Source: Neorhizobium huautlense
GTDB lineage: Bacteria > Pseudomonadota > Alphaproteobacteria > Rhizobiales > Rhizobiaceae
Assembly: GCF_030811685.1 (NCBI RefSeq)
Contig: NZ_JAUSRF010000001.1
Span: 248,001-312,000, forward strand
Direction of reading: 5' to 3'
DNA length: 64,000 bases
Part shown: piece by piece, positions 22,794 through 32,726 of the stretch
How positions within the stretch are numbered: position 1 is the stretch's first letter
Layout: each line of letters begins with the position of its first letter
Translations under genes and position numbers: made by a program
Notes under the pieces: model-generated
Told to the model about the DNA's origin: nothing
The model's input: the letters and a program-made list of their open reading frames with translations, nothing else
Database searches by the model: none

Positions 22794-23594
22794 ATGAAGG
22801 CAGGCGTTGAGAATGCGCAGACCGTCCTCACCCTTGAGGACGTGACGTTTGGTTATGGCGGCAACGCCGTGCTGGATACGATCTCGCTTGCCTTCAGGTC
22901 CGGTGAATTCGTTGCCATTGTCGGGCCGAACGGCTGCGGAAAATCGACTCTCCTGAAAATCATGGCCGGGCTCCTGTCCCCCGGCCATGGCGCGATCAAG
23001 CTGGACGACCGCCCCGTCTCCTCTTTTTCGCGCAAAAATCTGGCGCGGCACATGGCGATGCTGGCGCAATCCAACGAGGCGCCTGCCGGCATGGTGGTTT
23101 GCGATCTCGTCGGCATGGGGCGGTTTGCCCATGAGGGCTGGCTGAGCCGTGGAACGGCTCGCGACATCGCCCATATCGACGCCGCCATGCAGACCATGGC
23201 GGTGACCGATCTTGCCGATCGTCGTGTCGGCGAGCTTTCTGGCGGGCAGTTGCAGCGCTGCCGCATGGCCATGGCGCTGGCGCAGGATGCAAACATCCTG
23301 CTGCTGGACGAGCCGACCAACCATCTCGACCTGAAACATCAATATGCGCTGCTGGAAACCGCCCGCATGCAGGCGGCCACGGGCCGGGCGGTCATCGCCG
23401 TCCTGCACGATCTCACCCATGCCAGCCTTTTTGCCGACCGCATCATCCTGATGGATGGCGGCAAGGTTTTGGCCGATGGCGCTCCCGCCGATGTGCTGAC
23501 GCCGGAAAACATCGCCGCTGTTTATGGCATCGTCACGGTCGCCAAAACCTTTGGCCGCGCCATCGTGCACCTGCCGGAAAGCGCTGTCGAATGA
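22794..23594 (+). CDS. Iron-siderophore ABC transporter ATPase (FecE/FhuC type)
   Basis: ATPase of 266 residues with Walker A GPNGCGKST, signature LSGGQLQR, Walker B ILLLDEPTNHLD and the H-loop in VLHDLTHA. It belongs to the iron(III)-siderophore/vitamin B12 class. GGAGG lies at good spacing before the ATG, and the stop overlaps the first permease gene in ATGA. It may also serve the adjacent convergent FhuDB set, which has no ATPase of its own. Confidence 0.92.
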   Translation: MKAGVENAQTVLTLEDVTFGYGGNAVLDTISLAFRSGEFVAIVGPNGCGKSTLLKIMAGLLSPGHGAIKLDDRPVSSFSRKNLARHMAMLAQSNEAPAGMVVCDLVGMGRFAHEGWLSRGTARDIAHIDAAMQTMAVTDLADRRVGELSGGQLQRCRMAMALAQDANILLLDEPTNHLDLKHQYALLETARMQAATGRAVIAVLHDLTHASLFADRIILMDGGKVLADGAPADVLTPENIAAVYGIVTVAKTFGRAIVHLPESAVE

Positions 23595-24586
23595 AGGCGG
23601 GGCCTGGCCTTGTGCTGGTGACAATGGCATTTTTTCTGCTGTGCGGCCTGCATCTGACAGCCGGCGCGCGGTTCAGCGCTCCCGCGCTGGTTTTCGATGC
23701 GCTGTTTGATCATGATCCGCGCAATTACCAGCATGTGGTGGTGATCAAACAGCGGCTGACGCGGCTTGTGGTTGCCGGATATGTGGGGGCCGTGCTGGCG
23801 GTTTCCGGGCTCCTGCTGCAGAAAATCCTGCGCAACGACCTCGTGTCGCCCTCCACACTCGGCATCAATAGCGGTGCCGTCGCCTTCGTGATTTTCGGCA
23901 TCTATCTGTTCGGTCTGAACGGTGCCGCCCTGTTCTGGCCGGCACTCATCGGCGGCTTTGCGGCCGTCGCCGTCGCCTTTCTCGCGGCCGGTCTCGTCAG
24001 CCGGGGCAGGCGCGATCCGCTGTCTCTCATCCTCGGCGGCGCGATGACCGCAACGCTGTTTTCCTCCGCCACGACGTTTGTCATCTCGCTTGATCCGGAC
24101 CGTTTCGGCAATCTGATGGGCTGGCTGGTCGGCGATATCGGCAATTTCGATTACCTGCCGCTGGCATGGCTCTGGCCGGTTGGCGTGACCGGGATCGGGT
24201 TTGCCCTTGTGCTCTGCCGACAGATCGATCTTCTGACGCTGGGCACCGAACAGGCGGCAACACTGGGAGCCGATCCCCGGTTGGTGCGCGCGGGTACGCT
24301 GGCACTGGCGATCCCGCTTGCGATTTCGGCCGTCTGCGTGGTCGGGCCGATCGGTTTCGTCGGGCTTGTGGCCCCGCACATCACCCGGCTGCTGATCGGC
24401 GAGACCGGCCGCCCGGCGCTTGGGTTCTGCACGCTCTGCGGCGCGGTGATCGTGATCGCAGCAGATATTGCCGCACGCACATTGCTGGCACCGCAACTGC
24501 TCCAGGTCGGCACTGTGATGGCGCTGTGCGGCGGCATCGCCTTTCTCGTGATCGTCGTTGCGACACTGCGACGGAGGGCCGCCTGA
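23591..24586 (+). CDS. Iron-siderophore ABC permease (FecCD family), first
   Basis: Inner-membrane permease of 331 residues with about nine to ten helices. FecCD motifs include LAVSGLLLQKILRNDLVSPS followed by TLGINSGAV, and VVGPIGFVGLVAPHITRLL in the C-terminal half. It overlaps the ATPase gene by 4 bases and the next permease by one base (TGATG), so all are co-translated. Confidence 0.92.
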   Translation: MKAGPGLVLVTMAFFLLCGLHLTAGARFSAPALVFDALFDHDPRNYQHVVVIKQRLTRLVVAGYVGAVLAVSGLLLQKILRNDLVSPSTLGINSGAVAFVIFGIYLFGLNGAALFWPALIGGFAAVAVAFLAAGLVSRGRRDPLSLILGGAMTATLFSSATTFVISLDPDRFGNLMGWLVGDIGNFDYLPLAWLWPVGVTGIGFALVLCRQIDLLTLGTEQAATLGADPRLVRAGTLALAIPLAISAVCVVGPIGFVGLVAPHITRLLIGETGRPALGFCTLCGAVIVIAADIAARTLLAPQLLQVGTVMALCGGIAFLVIVVATLRRRAA

Positions 24587-25620
24587 TGCGACGGCAGTTT
24601 ACGCTCCGGCTCGGCTCTGCCATCCATCTCCCGATCGACCTCAGGCCGGCCTTGGTGCTGGCGGCCTTGTCGATACTGCTGTGCATCAGCACGCTGCATG
24701 CCCTGCAACTCGGTTCCACCGCCCTTTCGATGGATGACGTCATCCGCTGGCTGATGCCGTGGCAGGATGCCGATGCGGAAACATCCGCCATCATGCTTTT
24801 GCGCTGGCCACGTGTCACCGTTGCCATTCTGGCAGGGGCGATGATCGCCACCTCGGGTTATCTTCTGCAGGTCGTGTCGCGCAACGGGCTGGCCGATCCC
24901 GGCCTGCTCGGAATTTCGCAGGGCGGCATGGCGGCGGTGGTGATCGGTGCGGCGGTGTTCGGCCTTCCCCCGGCATGGCTTGCCTGGGCAAGCCTGGCCG
25001 GTGGTTTTGCCACGGCCCTCATCGTCATGACGCTTGCCTGGCGGCTTTCCTCCTCCACCGGTCTCATTCTGGTCGGGCTTGCGGTCGGCATCGTGCTCGG
25101 TGCCGCGATCGAGATCATCATGGTGCGCGGCGGCATTCTGCAATTTGCCCGCTGGCTGGCATGGTCACACGGGTCGCTGACATCCGTCTCGGCCGGCAAT
25201 GCCGGCATGGTGGCACTCTGGGCTGCCGTGCTTTTGCCGCTGTCGCTGATTGCCTCCGGCCAGATGATGCCCCTGCTTCTGGGGCACGAACAGGCGGCCG
25301 GCATCGGTGCTTCGCCGCGTCGCCTTTCCCTGCTGCTGACGCTGATGGCCGCAGCACTCGTGGCGCCGATCGTCGCCGCCGTCGGACCGATCTCCTTTCT
25401 CGGCCTGATTGCCGGACATATCGCCCGCGCTCTGGTCGGCGAGCGACCGGTGGCGGTCATGCCCGTTGCCATGCTTTGCGGCGCACTGATCCTGCAGATT
25501 GCCGACACGGTCGGGCGCACGCTGTTTCTGCCTGTCATCGTACCGGCCGGCATTCTCGTTTCGATCGCCGGCGTGCTCGCCTTTCTGATTGCCGCGCGTC
25601 TCTCCCGCTCCAGCCGTTAG
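24586..25620 (+). CDS. Iron-siderophore ABC permease (FecCD family), second
   Basis: Second permease of 344 residues, with LLQVVSRNGLADPGLLGISQ and AVGPISFLGLIAGHIARALV. The longer reading frame upstream of 24586 lies wholly inside the first permease gene and is a shadow, so the start in the TGATG overlap was chosen. It forms the membrane channel with the preceding permease. Confidence 0.9.
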   Translation: MRRQFTLRLGSAIHLPIDLRPALVLAALSILLCISTLHALQLGSTALSMDDVIRWLMPWQDADAETSAIMLLRWPRVTVAILAGAMIATSGYLLQVVSRNGLADPGLLGISQGGMAAVVIGAAVFGLPPAWLAWASLAGGFATALIVMTLAWRLSSSTGLILVGLAVGIVLGAAIEIIMVRGGILQFARWLAWSHGSLTSVSAGNAGMVALWAAVLLPLSLIASGQMMPLLLGHEQAAGIGASPRRLSLLLTLMAAALVAPIVAAVGPISFLGLIAGHIARALVGERPVAVMPVAMLCGALILQIADTVGRTLFLPVIVPAGILVSIAGVLAFLIAARLSRSSR

Positions 25621-25632
25621 GATTTTTTTGCA

Positions 25633-26574
25633 ATGCGCCTGATCTCGCAACTTGTTCTTGCCGCAACCCTCGCCTTCGTATCACCGGCGGCCGCCCGCAA
25701 TGTGACCGATCACGGCGGCAACGTGGTCGAGGTACCGGACGCGCCGCAACGGATCCTCTCGCTGCATGACTGGACCCTGACGGTGATGACAAGGGAACTC
25801 GATGCGCCACTGATTGCCAGCGCCGGCCGGCTGGCGCCGGATGGAACCACGTTCATTCGCGGTGGCCGCGAGCTGTTCGGATTGAATTTCGACCAGATTG
25901 CGCTTGCCGCCATTCACGGCAAGCCGGATCTGGAGCGTATCCGCAGCCTCAAGCCTGATCTCATCGTCGCCAATATCGGTGATTACAGCGCCCTGCGCGA
26001 ACAGCTTTCCACCATCGCCCCGACGCTGATGTTCGATGCCGAAAACGGTGACAAACCGTTCGATCTCTATCGGCAATATGCGGGCTGGATCGGCAGGCAG
26101 GCGCGTTTCGATGCGCTGAAGGCCGCTTATGACAAACGGATAACCGAAGCGCGCCAAAAACTGCCGAAGACGCTGATCGACGGCAGTTATTCCGCCATTC
26201 TGGCCAATGAACGCGACGGCACGCTGACCATGCTGAAGGAATATGGCGTGCAGACAACCGTGCTCGACGATCTGGGCATGAGCCGCACCGCCCTTGCGCA
26301 AAGCGTACCGGAAGGCCAGAGCCGGATGACGATCGGCGCGGAACTGATCGGCGAGATCGATGCCGACCTGATCGTAACCTCCTATCTGCCGGAAAGCGGC
26401 GAAAGCCCGGAGAGCATTTTTCCCGCCCTTACGCGTATCGCGCCCGGTTACGAGGCCTTTTTGCGTGCCCATGAGGCAAAGCGCATTCTCAGCTTTTCGC
26501 GGTATGAGATTTATCCGCCGAGCTTTCGCGGCGCCGATATCTTTCTCGACAGGCTTGAAGTCTTGATCGACTGA
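25633..26574 (+). CDS. Iron-siderophore ABC transporter substrate-binding protein
   Basis: Periplasmic binding protein of 313 residues in the class III (TroA/FhuD/FecB) fold. The signal peptide ends near SPAAA (about residue 20). It has the usual opening NVTDHGGNVVEVPDAPQRIL, the helix-linker LKPDLIVANI and the segment DADLIVTSYLPES. It closes the importer operon that began with the TonB receptor. Its stop lies only 5 bases from the stop of the convergent permease gene. Confidence 0.88.
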   Translation: MRLISQLVLAATLAFVSPAAARNVTDHGGNVVEVPDAPQRILSLHDWTLTVMTRELDAPLIASAGRLAPDGTTFIRGGRELFGLNFDQIALAAIHGKPDLERIRSLKPDLIVANIGDYSALREQLSTIAPTLMFDAENGDKPFDLYRQYAGWIGRQARFDALKAAYDKRITEARQKLPKTLIDGSYSAILANERDGTLTMLKEYGVQTTVLDDLGMSRTALAQSVPEGQSRMTIGAELIGEIDADLIVTSYLPESGESPESIFPALTRIAPGYEAFLRAHEAKRILSFSRYEIYPPSFRGADIFLDRLEVLID

Positions 26575-26579
26575 GCTCT

Positions 26580-28541
26580 TTATCGCTCGCCGCGCGCCAC
26601 CAGCCAGATCAGGTATGGCGCGCCAACGAGCGCGGCAAACAGGCCGAGCGGCAGCTCGTAAGGGAAGGTTGCCGTGCGCGCGCCGAAATCGGCAAAGGCC
26701 ATGACGACGGCACCGAGCAGGAAGGATGCCGTCATGTGATCGCCTGATCGCACGAAACCGGCGCGCAAGGCGATATGCGGCGCGATCAGGCCGACGAAGC
26801 TCAAGGGACCGACCAGAAGCGAGGCGGCACCCGTGGCGATGCCGCAGATCAGCAGGAGCACGATGCGGCTGACCGGCACCGACACGCCAAGCGAACGCGC
26901 AACCGGCGCTCCCAGAGGCAGGACCGCGAGCCAGCGGGTGAAAAAGAGCGAAACCATCAGACCGACCACCGCGATGGCGGCCAGAAGCATGGCGGTTCCC
27001 GCCGTCGCCGTGGACGCGGAGCCACCAAGCCAGGCGAGGATCTGCCAGGAACGCTGATCGCCGATTGCCATCAGCGCGGCGAGAACCGAAGAGCTGAGCG
27101 AACCGATGGCGATACCGGCGAGAAGCAATTTGTCGGCCGGCAGGTGGCGACGGCTGGCAAAGGCGAGCACCAGCGCCATGACGACGAGGGCACCGGCGCC
27201 GGCACCGGCAAGCTGCGTGAGCGCTCCGCCCAAGGGCCAGAAGGTAAGCGCGGCTGCAAAACCGAGACCCGCACCACCGCTGACGCCGATCACTTCGGGG
27301 CTCGCCATGGCATTGCCGGTCATGCGCTGCAGGATGGCACCGGTGAGCGCCAGCAGGCCACCTGCCGCCGAAGCCGCCAACAGGCGCGGCCAGCGCAGCG
27401 GCGCAAGATCGGCAATCTGGTTCAAGTCCAGCATGATCCAGTTCTCACCATTGCGGGCAACGGCAAGTGCCAGAATGATGATGGCCATGCCGGCCAGCAG
27501 AAACAACGGCAGGCCGCGTCTGAACGGGAGCGGCCTCACCATCAGCGCCGGCTTTTCGTGCAGGTCCGTGGTGCGCACGCGCGGCAGCAGCCACAAAAGC
27601 AACGGCCCGCCGATCAGGGCCGTGACGGCGCCGGTCGGAAAGGTTTCGCCGGCACTGGAGGCGATCAGTTGCACGAGGCCATCGCACAGAAACAACAGCA
27701 AGGCGCCGGCAACGGGTGACATGGCGACGACCATGGCCGGTCGGCGGATACCCATGCCGCGCACCAGCGCCGGGGCGGCCAGACCGACAAAACTGACAAG
27801 GCCGACACCGGCCGCGACAAAGCCGGCAAGCGCCGTGGCGACGGCGGCAACGGCGAAGCGGATGCCGACGAGATTGACACCGAGTGCACGCGCTCCGGCA
27901 TCTCCGAGGCCCAGCAGCAGAAGCGGGCGCAGCAGCAGGGCGGACAGGATGGCGGCAATGGCGAATTCGACCGAGAGTGACTGAAACACCGACCAGTCTT
28001 GCTGGCTCAGCGAACCGCCATTCCAGGTGACGAGCGACATCAGGTATTCGCCCTGTGCCAGCGTCAGCGCGGCGGAAAATGCCGCGGCGGTGACGCCCAC
28101 CAGAAGACCGGAAACGACCATGGTGACAGGCTCGAAGGCGCGCCGGGCGGCAAGTGTGAAAACGATCGCCGCAGCGGCACCCGCGCCGAACAGCGCCACG
28201 AAGGTGCGATTGCCATCCAGAAATTCCGGAAAGAACAGCGTGGCGACAACGATGGCCAGCTGCGCACCGGCGGAAATGCCGAGCGTGGAGGGATCGGCGA
28301 TCGGGTTGCGCAACAGCTGCTGCAAAAGCGCACCGGAGAGGCCGAGCGCGGCACCGGCCACCAATGCCACGGCAGCGCGCGGAAAGGTGCCGTAAACGAG
28401 GATGAGCTCATCCATCGATGTCGGCGACGCAAGCGCATTGCCCCACATGCCGATCGGAAGCCGCAGGGATGCCTCATGCAGAAAAAGCGCGGCCGCGACC
28501 ACGGTCACAACGACCGGAAAAATCCACGCAAGACGTTTCAT
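26580..28541 (-). CDS. fhuB: FhuB-like fused ferric-hydroxamate permease
   Basis: Permease of 653 residues made of two FecCD-type halves in one chain, the arrangement of FhuB. The first half carries LGLSGALLQQLLRNPIADPS and VGLVSFVGLAAPALVRG. The second carries TGAILQRMTGNAMASPEVIG and VGPLSFVGLIAPHIALR. Its start overlaps the fhuD-like stop by 4 bases. A 314-residue ORF runs antisense inside it but has no motifs. No ATPase is encoded on this strand, so it probably borrows one, perhaps that at 22794-23594. Confidence 0.92.
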   Translation of the reverse strand: MKRLAWIFPVVVTVVAAALFLHEASLRLPIGMWGNALASPTSMDELILVYGTFPRAAVALVAGAALGLSGALLQQLLRNPIADPSTLGISAGAQLAIVVATLFFPEFLDGNRTFVALFGAGAAAAIVFTLAARRAFEPVTMVVSGLLVGVTAAAFSAALTLAQGEYLMSLVTWNGGSLSQQDWSVFQSLSVEFAIAAILSALLLRPLLLLGLGDAGARALGVNLVGIRFAVAAVATALAGFVAAGVGLVSFVGLAAPALVRGMGIRRPAMVVAMSPVAGALLLFLCDGLVQLIASSAGETFPTGAVTALIGGPLLLWLLPRVRTTDLHEKPALMVRPLPFRRGLPLFLLAGMAIIILALAVARNGENWIMLDLNQIADLAPLRWPRLLAASAAGGLLALTGAILQRMTGNAMASPEVIGVSGGAGLGFAAALTFWPLGGALTQLAGAGAGALVVMALVLAFASRRHLPADKLLLAGIAIGSLSSSVLAALMAIGDQRSWQILAWLGGSASTATAGTAMLLAAIAVVGLMVSLFFTRWLAVLPLGAPVARSLGVSVPVSRIVLLLICGIATGAASLLVGPLSFVGLIAPHIALRAGFVRSGDHMTASFLLGAVVMAFADFGARTATFPYELPLGLFAALVGAPYLIWLVARGER

Positions 28542-29437
28542 CGGCCGGCACCTTCACTCTGAAGCGCTTCAGCGAAAAGGCGCGCAAACCGCATTCCGGC
28601 CGTGACGCCGCCATAAGGCGCGATATTGGGTAGTTGCAGCACGCGCCCTTGGCTCACGGGCTCCAGTGCATTCCAGATCATGCTGGATCGCAGGCGACTG
28701 CGTGCTTCGACCGGGATATCGGAGACGATAACGATCCGCGCATCCCTTTCCACGGCGAGATTTTCGATCGGCACCGGGGCTGCGAAGGTGAAGCGCGAAC
28801 GATCCGGCCACGCATTTCTGAAACCAAGGCGGACAAGGATATCACCGAACATGCTGTCGGAGCCGAAAATACGCACATGCCGGGAGTCGCCGATATTGAC
28901 GAGATAGGTCGGGCGGTCGGTAAAACGGGCCAGCGACTGCCGCATGGTTTCGAGGGCCGCGCGAATATCCGTCTCGACATGCGCCGCCTCCTGGCTGCGG
29001 CCCAGTCTTTCGCCAAGCGCACGCACGGCGCCCAGTGCCTTTTCGAACGGCGGCTCACCCTTGACGTAAAAAGGCAGCGACAGGGTCGGCGCGATGGCGG
29101 ACAGCGTCGCCTCATGGCGTGTGTAGAAGGGCGAGATGAGGATCAGGTCCGGCTTGACGAGATGGAGAAGCTCTAGATTGACCGAGCCGCGCAAGCCCAG
29201 ATCGATAACGTTGTCAGGGATGGCCGGTTCGACCGCGTCCTTGTGGAACTGGATCAGCTCGGTGGCAGCCACGGGCATCACGCCAAGCGCCACTGCGGTT
29301 TCCAGCATGGCCCAATCGATGGCGGCGATGCGCTGCGGAGGGGCTGCCGCATTCGCGCGTCCGGCAAGAGCCAAGGCCGCGCTGCCCAGAAGGACACCGC
29401 GGCGGCTGAAAGACATCATATCAGATCGGCATGCCAT
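28538..29437 (-). CDS. fhuD: FhuD-like siderophore-binding protein
   Basis: Periplasmic binding protein of 299 residues. The N-terminus MMSFSRRGVLLGSAALALAG has a twin-arginine-like SRRGVL, so Tat export is likely, as for other FhuD proteins. The body contains IAAIDWAMLETAVALGVMPV, LHLVKPDLILISPFY and RFGS-like central segments of the class III fold. Candidate starts are 29437 (MACRSDMMSF) and 29419 (MMSFSR); neither has a strong ribosome binding site, and 29437 lies 7 bases after the receptor stop. It hands ferric hydroxamate to the fused permease that it overlaps. Confidence 0.85.
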   Translation of the reverse strand: MACRSDMMSFSRRGVLLGSAALALAGRANAAAPPQRIAAIDWAMLETAVALGVMPVAATELIQFHKDAVEPAIPDNVIDLGLRGSVNLELLHLVKPDLILISPFYTRHEATLSAIAPTLSLPFYVKGEPPFEKALGAVRALGERLGRSQEAAHVETDIRAALETMRQSLARFTDRPTYLVNIGDSRHVRIFGSDSMFGDILVRLGFRNAWPDRSRFTFAAPVPIENLAVERDARIVIVSDIPVEARSRLRSSMIWNALEPVSQGRVLQLPNIAPYGGVTAGMRFARLFAEALQSEGAGR

Positions 29438-29444
29438 CAAATCG

Positions 29445-31598
29445 TTACCAGGTGAAGCTGAGCTTCCCCATAACCGATCTGCCTTCGCCGTAATAGCAAC
29501 CGAAGGTGCCGCAATTGGAAAGGTATTCCTCATCGGCAATGTTCTGGATGTTGAGCGAGGCCTTGTAACCGTTCTTTTGATAGGTCAGCGCCGCATCGAA
29601 CAGGATATTGGCATCCATCTTCAGCGTGTTGGCCGCATTGCCGTAACGGCTGCCGACATACCGCATGCCACCGCCGATGCCGAGACCTTCAAGCGCTGTG
29701 TCCGGCTGGAACGTATATTTGAGCCACAGGCTGGCGGTGTTCTGCGGCACGGTTTCCGGGCGCAGGCCGGTATCCGTCACCTCGGCATCCATGTGGGTAT
29801 AGGCGGCGCGCAGATCGAGGCCCTCGGTGAGGCTTGCGACACCTTCCAGCTCCAGACCTCGGACGCGGATTTCGCCGATCTGCTCCTGAACGCCGGGAGA
29901 TACCGTCCTGACGATATTCTGCTGCTTGAGGTCATAAACGGCGGCGCTGAAGAAGCCGTCAAATCCTTCCGGCTGATATTTGACGCCGAGTTCGACCTGT
30001 TCGCCCGTGGTCGGTGCACCCGGCGCGGTCACCACCACGCCACCCGAGGTGCCCCTGTTGATAGGGCCGATCGGCTCGAACGACGTGGCATAGCTGATAT
30101 AGGGCGAGATGCCGTTGTCGAAGAGATAGCTCAGGCCCGCACGACCGGTCAGCTTGCTGTCGCGCTGGTCATAAGCGGTGACGACACCATCCTTGTTGAC
30201 CGCGTGGCTGTCCGTGCGCGCCCAGTCATGGCGCAGGCCAAGCGTGGCGTGCCAATTTTCATAGGCGATCTCATCCTGAACGTAGAGACCGATCTGGGTG
30301 AGATCGGAAAGGACATGATTGGACGACGTCGGCGTGCCACCGATCACCTGGTGATAATCGGGATCGAAGATGTCCAGACCCGGCGCGGGCAGAAAGACGG
30401 AGCGGGTATTGTTCTCGAAATAACGCGCATCGAGGCCGAACAGCATGGTGTGTTCCAATCCACCCGTGGCGAATTCCGCCTGAAGCTGATTATCCATATT
30501 GTAGGTATTCAGCATCTCGTCCTGATCGAGCGCAGAACGACGCAGCGTCCGGGGATCGATCATGCCTGCATCAGCGCGGTCGATACGGGCCTGACTGACG
30601 GCCTGATATTCCCAATCGAAATGCGAGTAGCGGAAATTCTGGCGGAATGTCCAGGTCTCGTCGAAGCGATGCTCGAACTCGTAGCCGATATTGGCAAGCG
30701 TGCGGCTGGAGCGGTCAAAACCCTTGTCGCCCACATAAAAATCGCGCGGCAGCTTGTAACTTGTCGCATTCATCGTCAGCACGGCCGGCAGGCCTGAAGG
30801 CGTGCTCGGATTGTCATGCTGCAGGCTGGTGAGGATGGTCAGCGACGTATCCTCATCCGGCTTCCAGGTCAGCGCCGGCGCGATGAAATAGCGGTCGTTG
30901 TCGAGGAAGTCGGTCTGCTCGCCGGCCTTGCGGCCCATGCCGGTCAGGCGATAGGCGAAGGTATCGCTACCTGCGACCGGGCCACCGACATCGAAGAACG
31001 TGCCGTAATGTTCATGGCTGCCGACCTGTACACCGACTTCGCCAAAGTTTTCGAAGGTGGGGCGTTTGCTGATCATGTTGGTCAGGCCTCCGGGATTGCC
31101 CTGCCCGTACATGACCGAGGCCGGACCGCGCAGCACTTCGACGCGCTCCAGACCATAGATCTCGTAGGACGCGGCACCGAACGTGCGCATCATCCGCAAG
31201 CCGTTCAGGAACTGCGACTGGCGACCATCGAAACCGCGAATGCTCGGCGAATCGAAACGGGGATCGGAACCATAGGGCTGACCGACGACACCCGGCGAAT
31301 AATCCAGCACCTCACCCAGGGTCTGGGCATTCTGCGCCTCGATCTGATCGCGTGTGATTACCGAAACCGACTGCTGGGTTTCGATCAGAGACGCGCCCGT
31401 CTTGGAAGCGGAGGCACTTGTCTTGGCGACATAACCCTTGACCGCGCCTTTCGGGTTTTCATCGGCATTGCCCGTCACGACGATGGGCGCCAGGGTGGTG
31501 GCGCTCGTGGCATCCTGCGCAGATGCGGCACCGGCGCTCAGGCAACCGGCAAAAGCGACGGATGCGGCAAGCATCGTGTGAGTTTTCGAAAAAATCAT
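29445..31598 (-). CDS. fhuA: FhuA-like TonB-dependent siderophore receptor
   Basis: Outer-membrane receptor of 717 residues from the chosen start. The signal peptide ends GAASAQ. The plug has SASKTGASLIETQQSVSVIT, RGFDGRQSQFLNGLRMMRTF and RVEVLRGPASVMYGQGNPGG. The barrel ends GKLSFTW with a terminal aromatic. Unlike the receptor at 20.4 kb, it has no STN domain and so should not signal through FecR. The preferred start 31598 begins a cleaner signal peptide than 31625. It heads the fhuA-fhuD-fhuB set and faces a LysR regulator gene. Confidence 0.9.
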   Translation of the reverse strand: MIFSKTHTMLAASVAFAGCLSAGAASAQDATSATTLAPIVVTGNADENPKGAVKGYVAKTSASASKTGASLIETQQSVSVITRDQIEAQNAQTLGEVLDYSPGVVGQPYGSDPRFDSPSIRGFDGRQSQFLNGLRMMRTFGAASYEIYGLERVEVLRGPASVMYGQGNPGGLTNMISKRPTFENFGEVGVQVGSHEHYGTFFDVGGPVAGSDTFAYRLTGMGRKAGEQTDFLDNDRYFIAPALTWKPDEDTSLTILTSLQHDNPSTPSGLPAVLTMNATSYKLPRDFYVGDKGFDRSSRTLANIGYEFEHRFDETWTFRQNFRYSHFDWEYQAVSQARIDRADAGMIDPRTLRRSALDQDEMLNTYNMDNQLQAEFATGGLEHTMLFGLDARYFENNTRSVFLPAPGLDIFDPDYHQVIGGTPTSSNHVLSDLTQIGLYVQDEIAYENWHATLGLRHDWARTDSHAVNKDGVVTAYDQRDSKLTGRAGLSYLFDNGISPYISYATSFEPIGPINRGTSGGVVVTAPGAPTTGEQVELGVKYQPEGFDGFFSAAVYDLKQQNIVRTVSPGVQEQIGEIRVRGLELEGVASLTEGLDLRAAYTHMDAEVTDTGLRPETVPQNTASLWLKYTFQPDTALEGLGIGGGMRYVGSRYGNAANTLKMDANILFDAALTYQKNGYKASLNIQNIADEEYLSNCGTFGCYYGEGRSVMGKLSFTW

Positions 31599-31784
31599 TA
31601 TGCGCCCCCGCAACATTGTCCGCATGCGCCTCGGGCGACTCGAACCATCAATCTGGACTTATTTTGTCATCTTTATAGCGCGGGCGCGCATCGATCCAAT
31701 AATCGGAGGATGTATTTTTCAGAACTATCTCTTATGAAGTTCTCTCGTCATATAAGTTACGCTTATTCGTTCGAGACCTCGCCC

Positions 31785-32723
31785 ATGGCAGCACCAAAAA
31801 CGCCCCGCGCAACCCAGTTCGAACTCCGGCATCTGCGTTATTTCATAGCGCTGGTGGAGGAGAGGAATTTCGAACGGGCAGCGGCAAGGCTCGGCATTGC
31901 CCAGCCGGGGTTGAGCCAGCAGATCCGCAATCTCGAAACACTGGTGGGCCTGCCGCTGCTGGACAGGTCGAAACGCTCTGTACACCTGACACCGCCCGGC
32001 CAGATCCTGTTCGACGAGGCACGCAAGATCGTGGCGCAGACCGATGCAGCGCTTTCACAGCTACGCCGCGTCGGTCGTGGCCAGACGGGCAAGATTTCCA
32101 TCGGTTACGTCGCCTCCGTCGCCTATTCCGGCGTACTGACGCAATCGCTTTCGTCCTTCCGCCAGACTTATCCGGATATCGAACTGCAACTGGTCGAGAT
32201 GGAAATGCGCATGCAATTGAACAAGATTGCCGAAGGAGAGCTGGATTTCGGCTATATCCGCCCGCCCGTTTCGGTGCCTGCCGGCGTGGCAACGATGACG
32301 GTGCTGCGTGAACCGCTTGTGGTCGCCTTGCCGGCAAACCATCCTCTCGCCTCGGTCGAGGAGGTCCATCTTGCCGCGCTTTCCGCCGAAAGCTTCATCA
32401 CACCGAGGCAACCGGCCGATGTCGGCTGGCATTCCAACACGCTTGAAGCCTGCCGTGCCGCCGGCTTCGAGCCTGCCATCAGCGCCACCGGCCGTGACTT
32501 CACCACCATCGCCAGCATGGTGGCGGTGGGTCTGGGTGCCGCTGTCGGGCCGCAATCGCTTTCCTGCCTGCGATTGCCGGGTGTTCGTTATCTGCGGCTT
32601 TTGAACAACCGTGTTACCTCGGATCTGGCGGTCGCCTATCGCAAGACGGAAGGTTCGGTCGCCGTGCGCGCCTTCATTGCCCACCAGCGGGCAAAATATG
32701 CACAGGCAACACTTGAAGGGTGA
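31785..32723 (+). CDS. LysR-family transcriptional regulator
   Basis: Regulator of 312 residues. The helix-turn-helix is FELRHLRYFIALVEERNFER then AAARLGIAQPGLSQQIRNLE (about residues 12-60), and a LysR substrate domain follows. The ORF extends far upstream, but that part is the shadow of the fhuA gene. ATG 31785 gives the standard distance to the HTH; ATGs near 31734 and 31710 remain possible. It is divergent from fhuA and convergent with ubiX, three bases between stops. The domain type resembles benzoate/muconate-type LysR proteins (CatR/BenM), but the target is unknown. Confidence 0.85.
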   Translation: MAAPKTPRATQFELRHLRYFIALVEERNFERAAARLGIAQPGLSQQIRNLETLVGLPLLDRSKRSVHLTPPGQILFDEARKIVAQTDAALSQLRRVGRGQTGKISIGYVASVAYSGVLTQSLSSFRQTYPDIELQLVEMEMRMQLNKIAEGELDFGYIRPPVSVPAGVATMTVLREPLVVALPANHPLASVEEVHLAALSAESFITPRQPADVGWHSNTLEACRAAGFEPAISATGRDFTTIASMVAVGLGAAVGPQSLSCLRLPGVRYLRLLNNRVTSDLAVAYRKTEGSVAVRAFIAHQRAKYAQATLEG

Positions 32724-32726
32724 GGC

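Noticed and set aside
21014..22831. A 605-codon minus-strand ORF opposite the TonB receptor
   Set aside because: It is antisense to a receptor with a signal peptide, plug and barrel motifs; no independent evidence for coding.
26575..26579. Terminator between the convergent siderophore operons
   Set aside because: Only five bases separate the stops, and no hairpin with a T-run could be placed there.
26775..27719. A 314-codon plus-strand ORF inside fhuB
   Set aside because: The sequence is Arg/Gly/Gln-rich and typical of antisense frames of membrane-protein genes.
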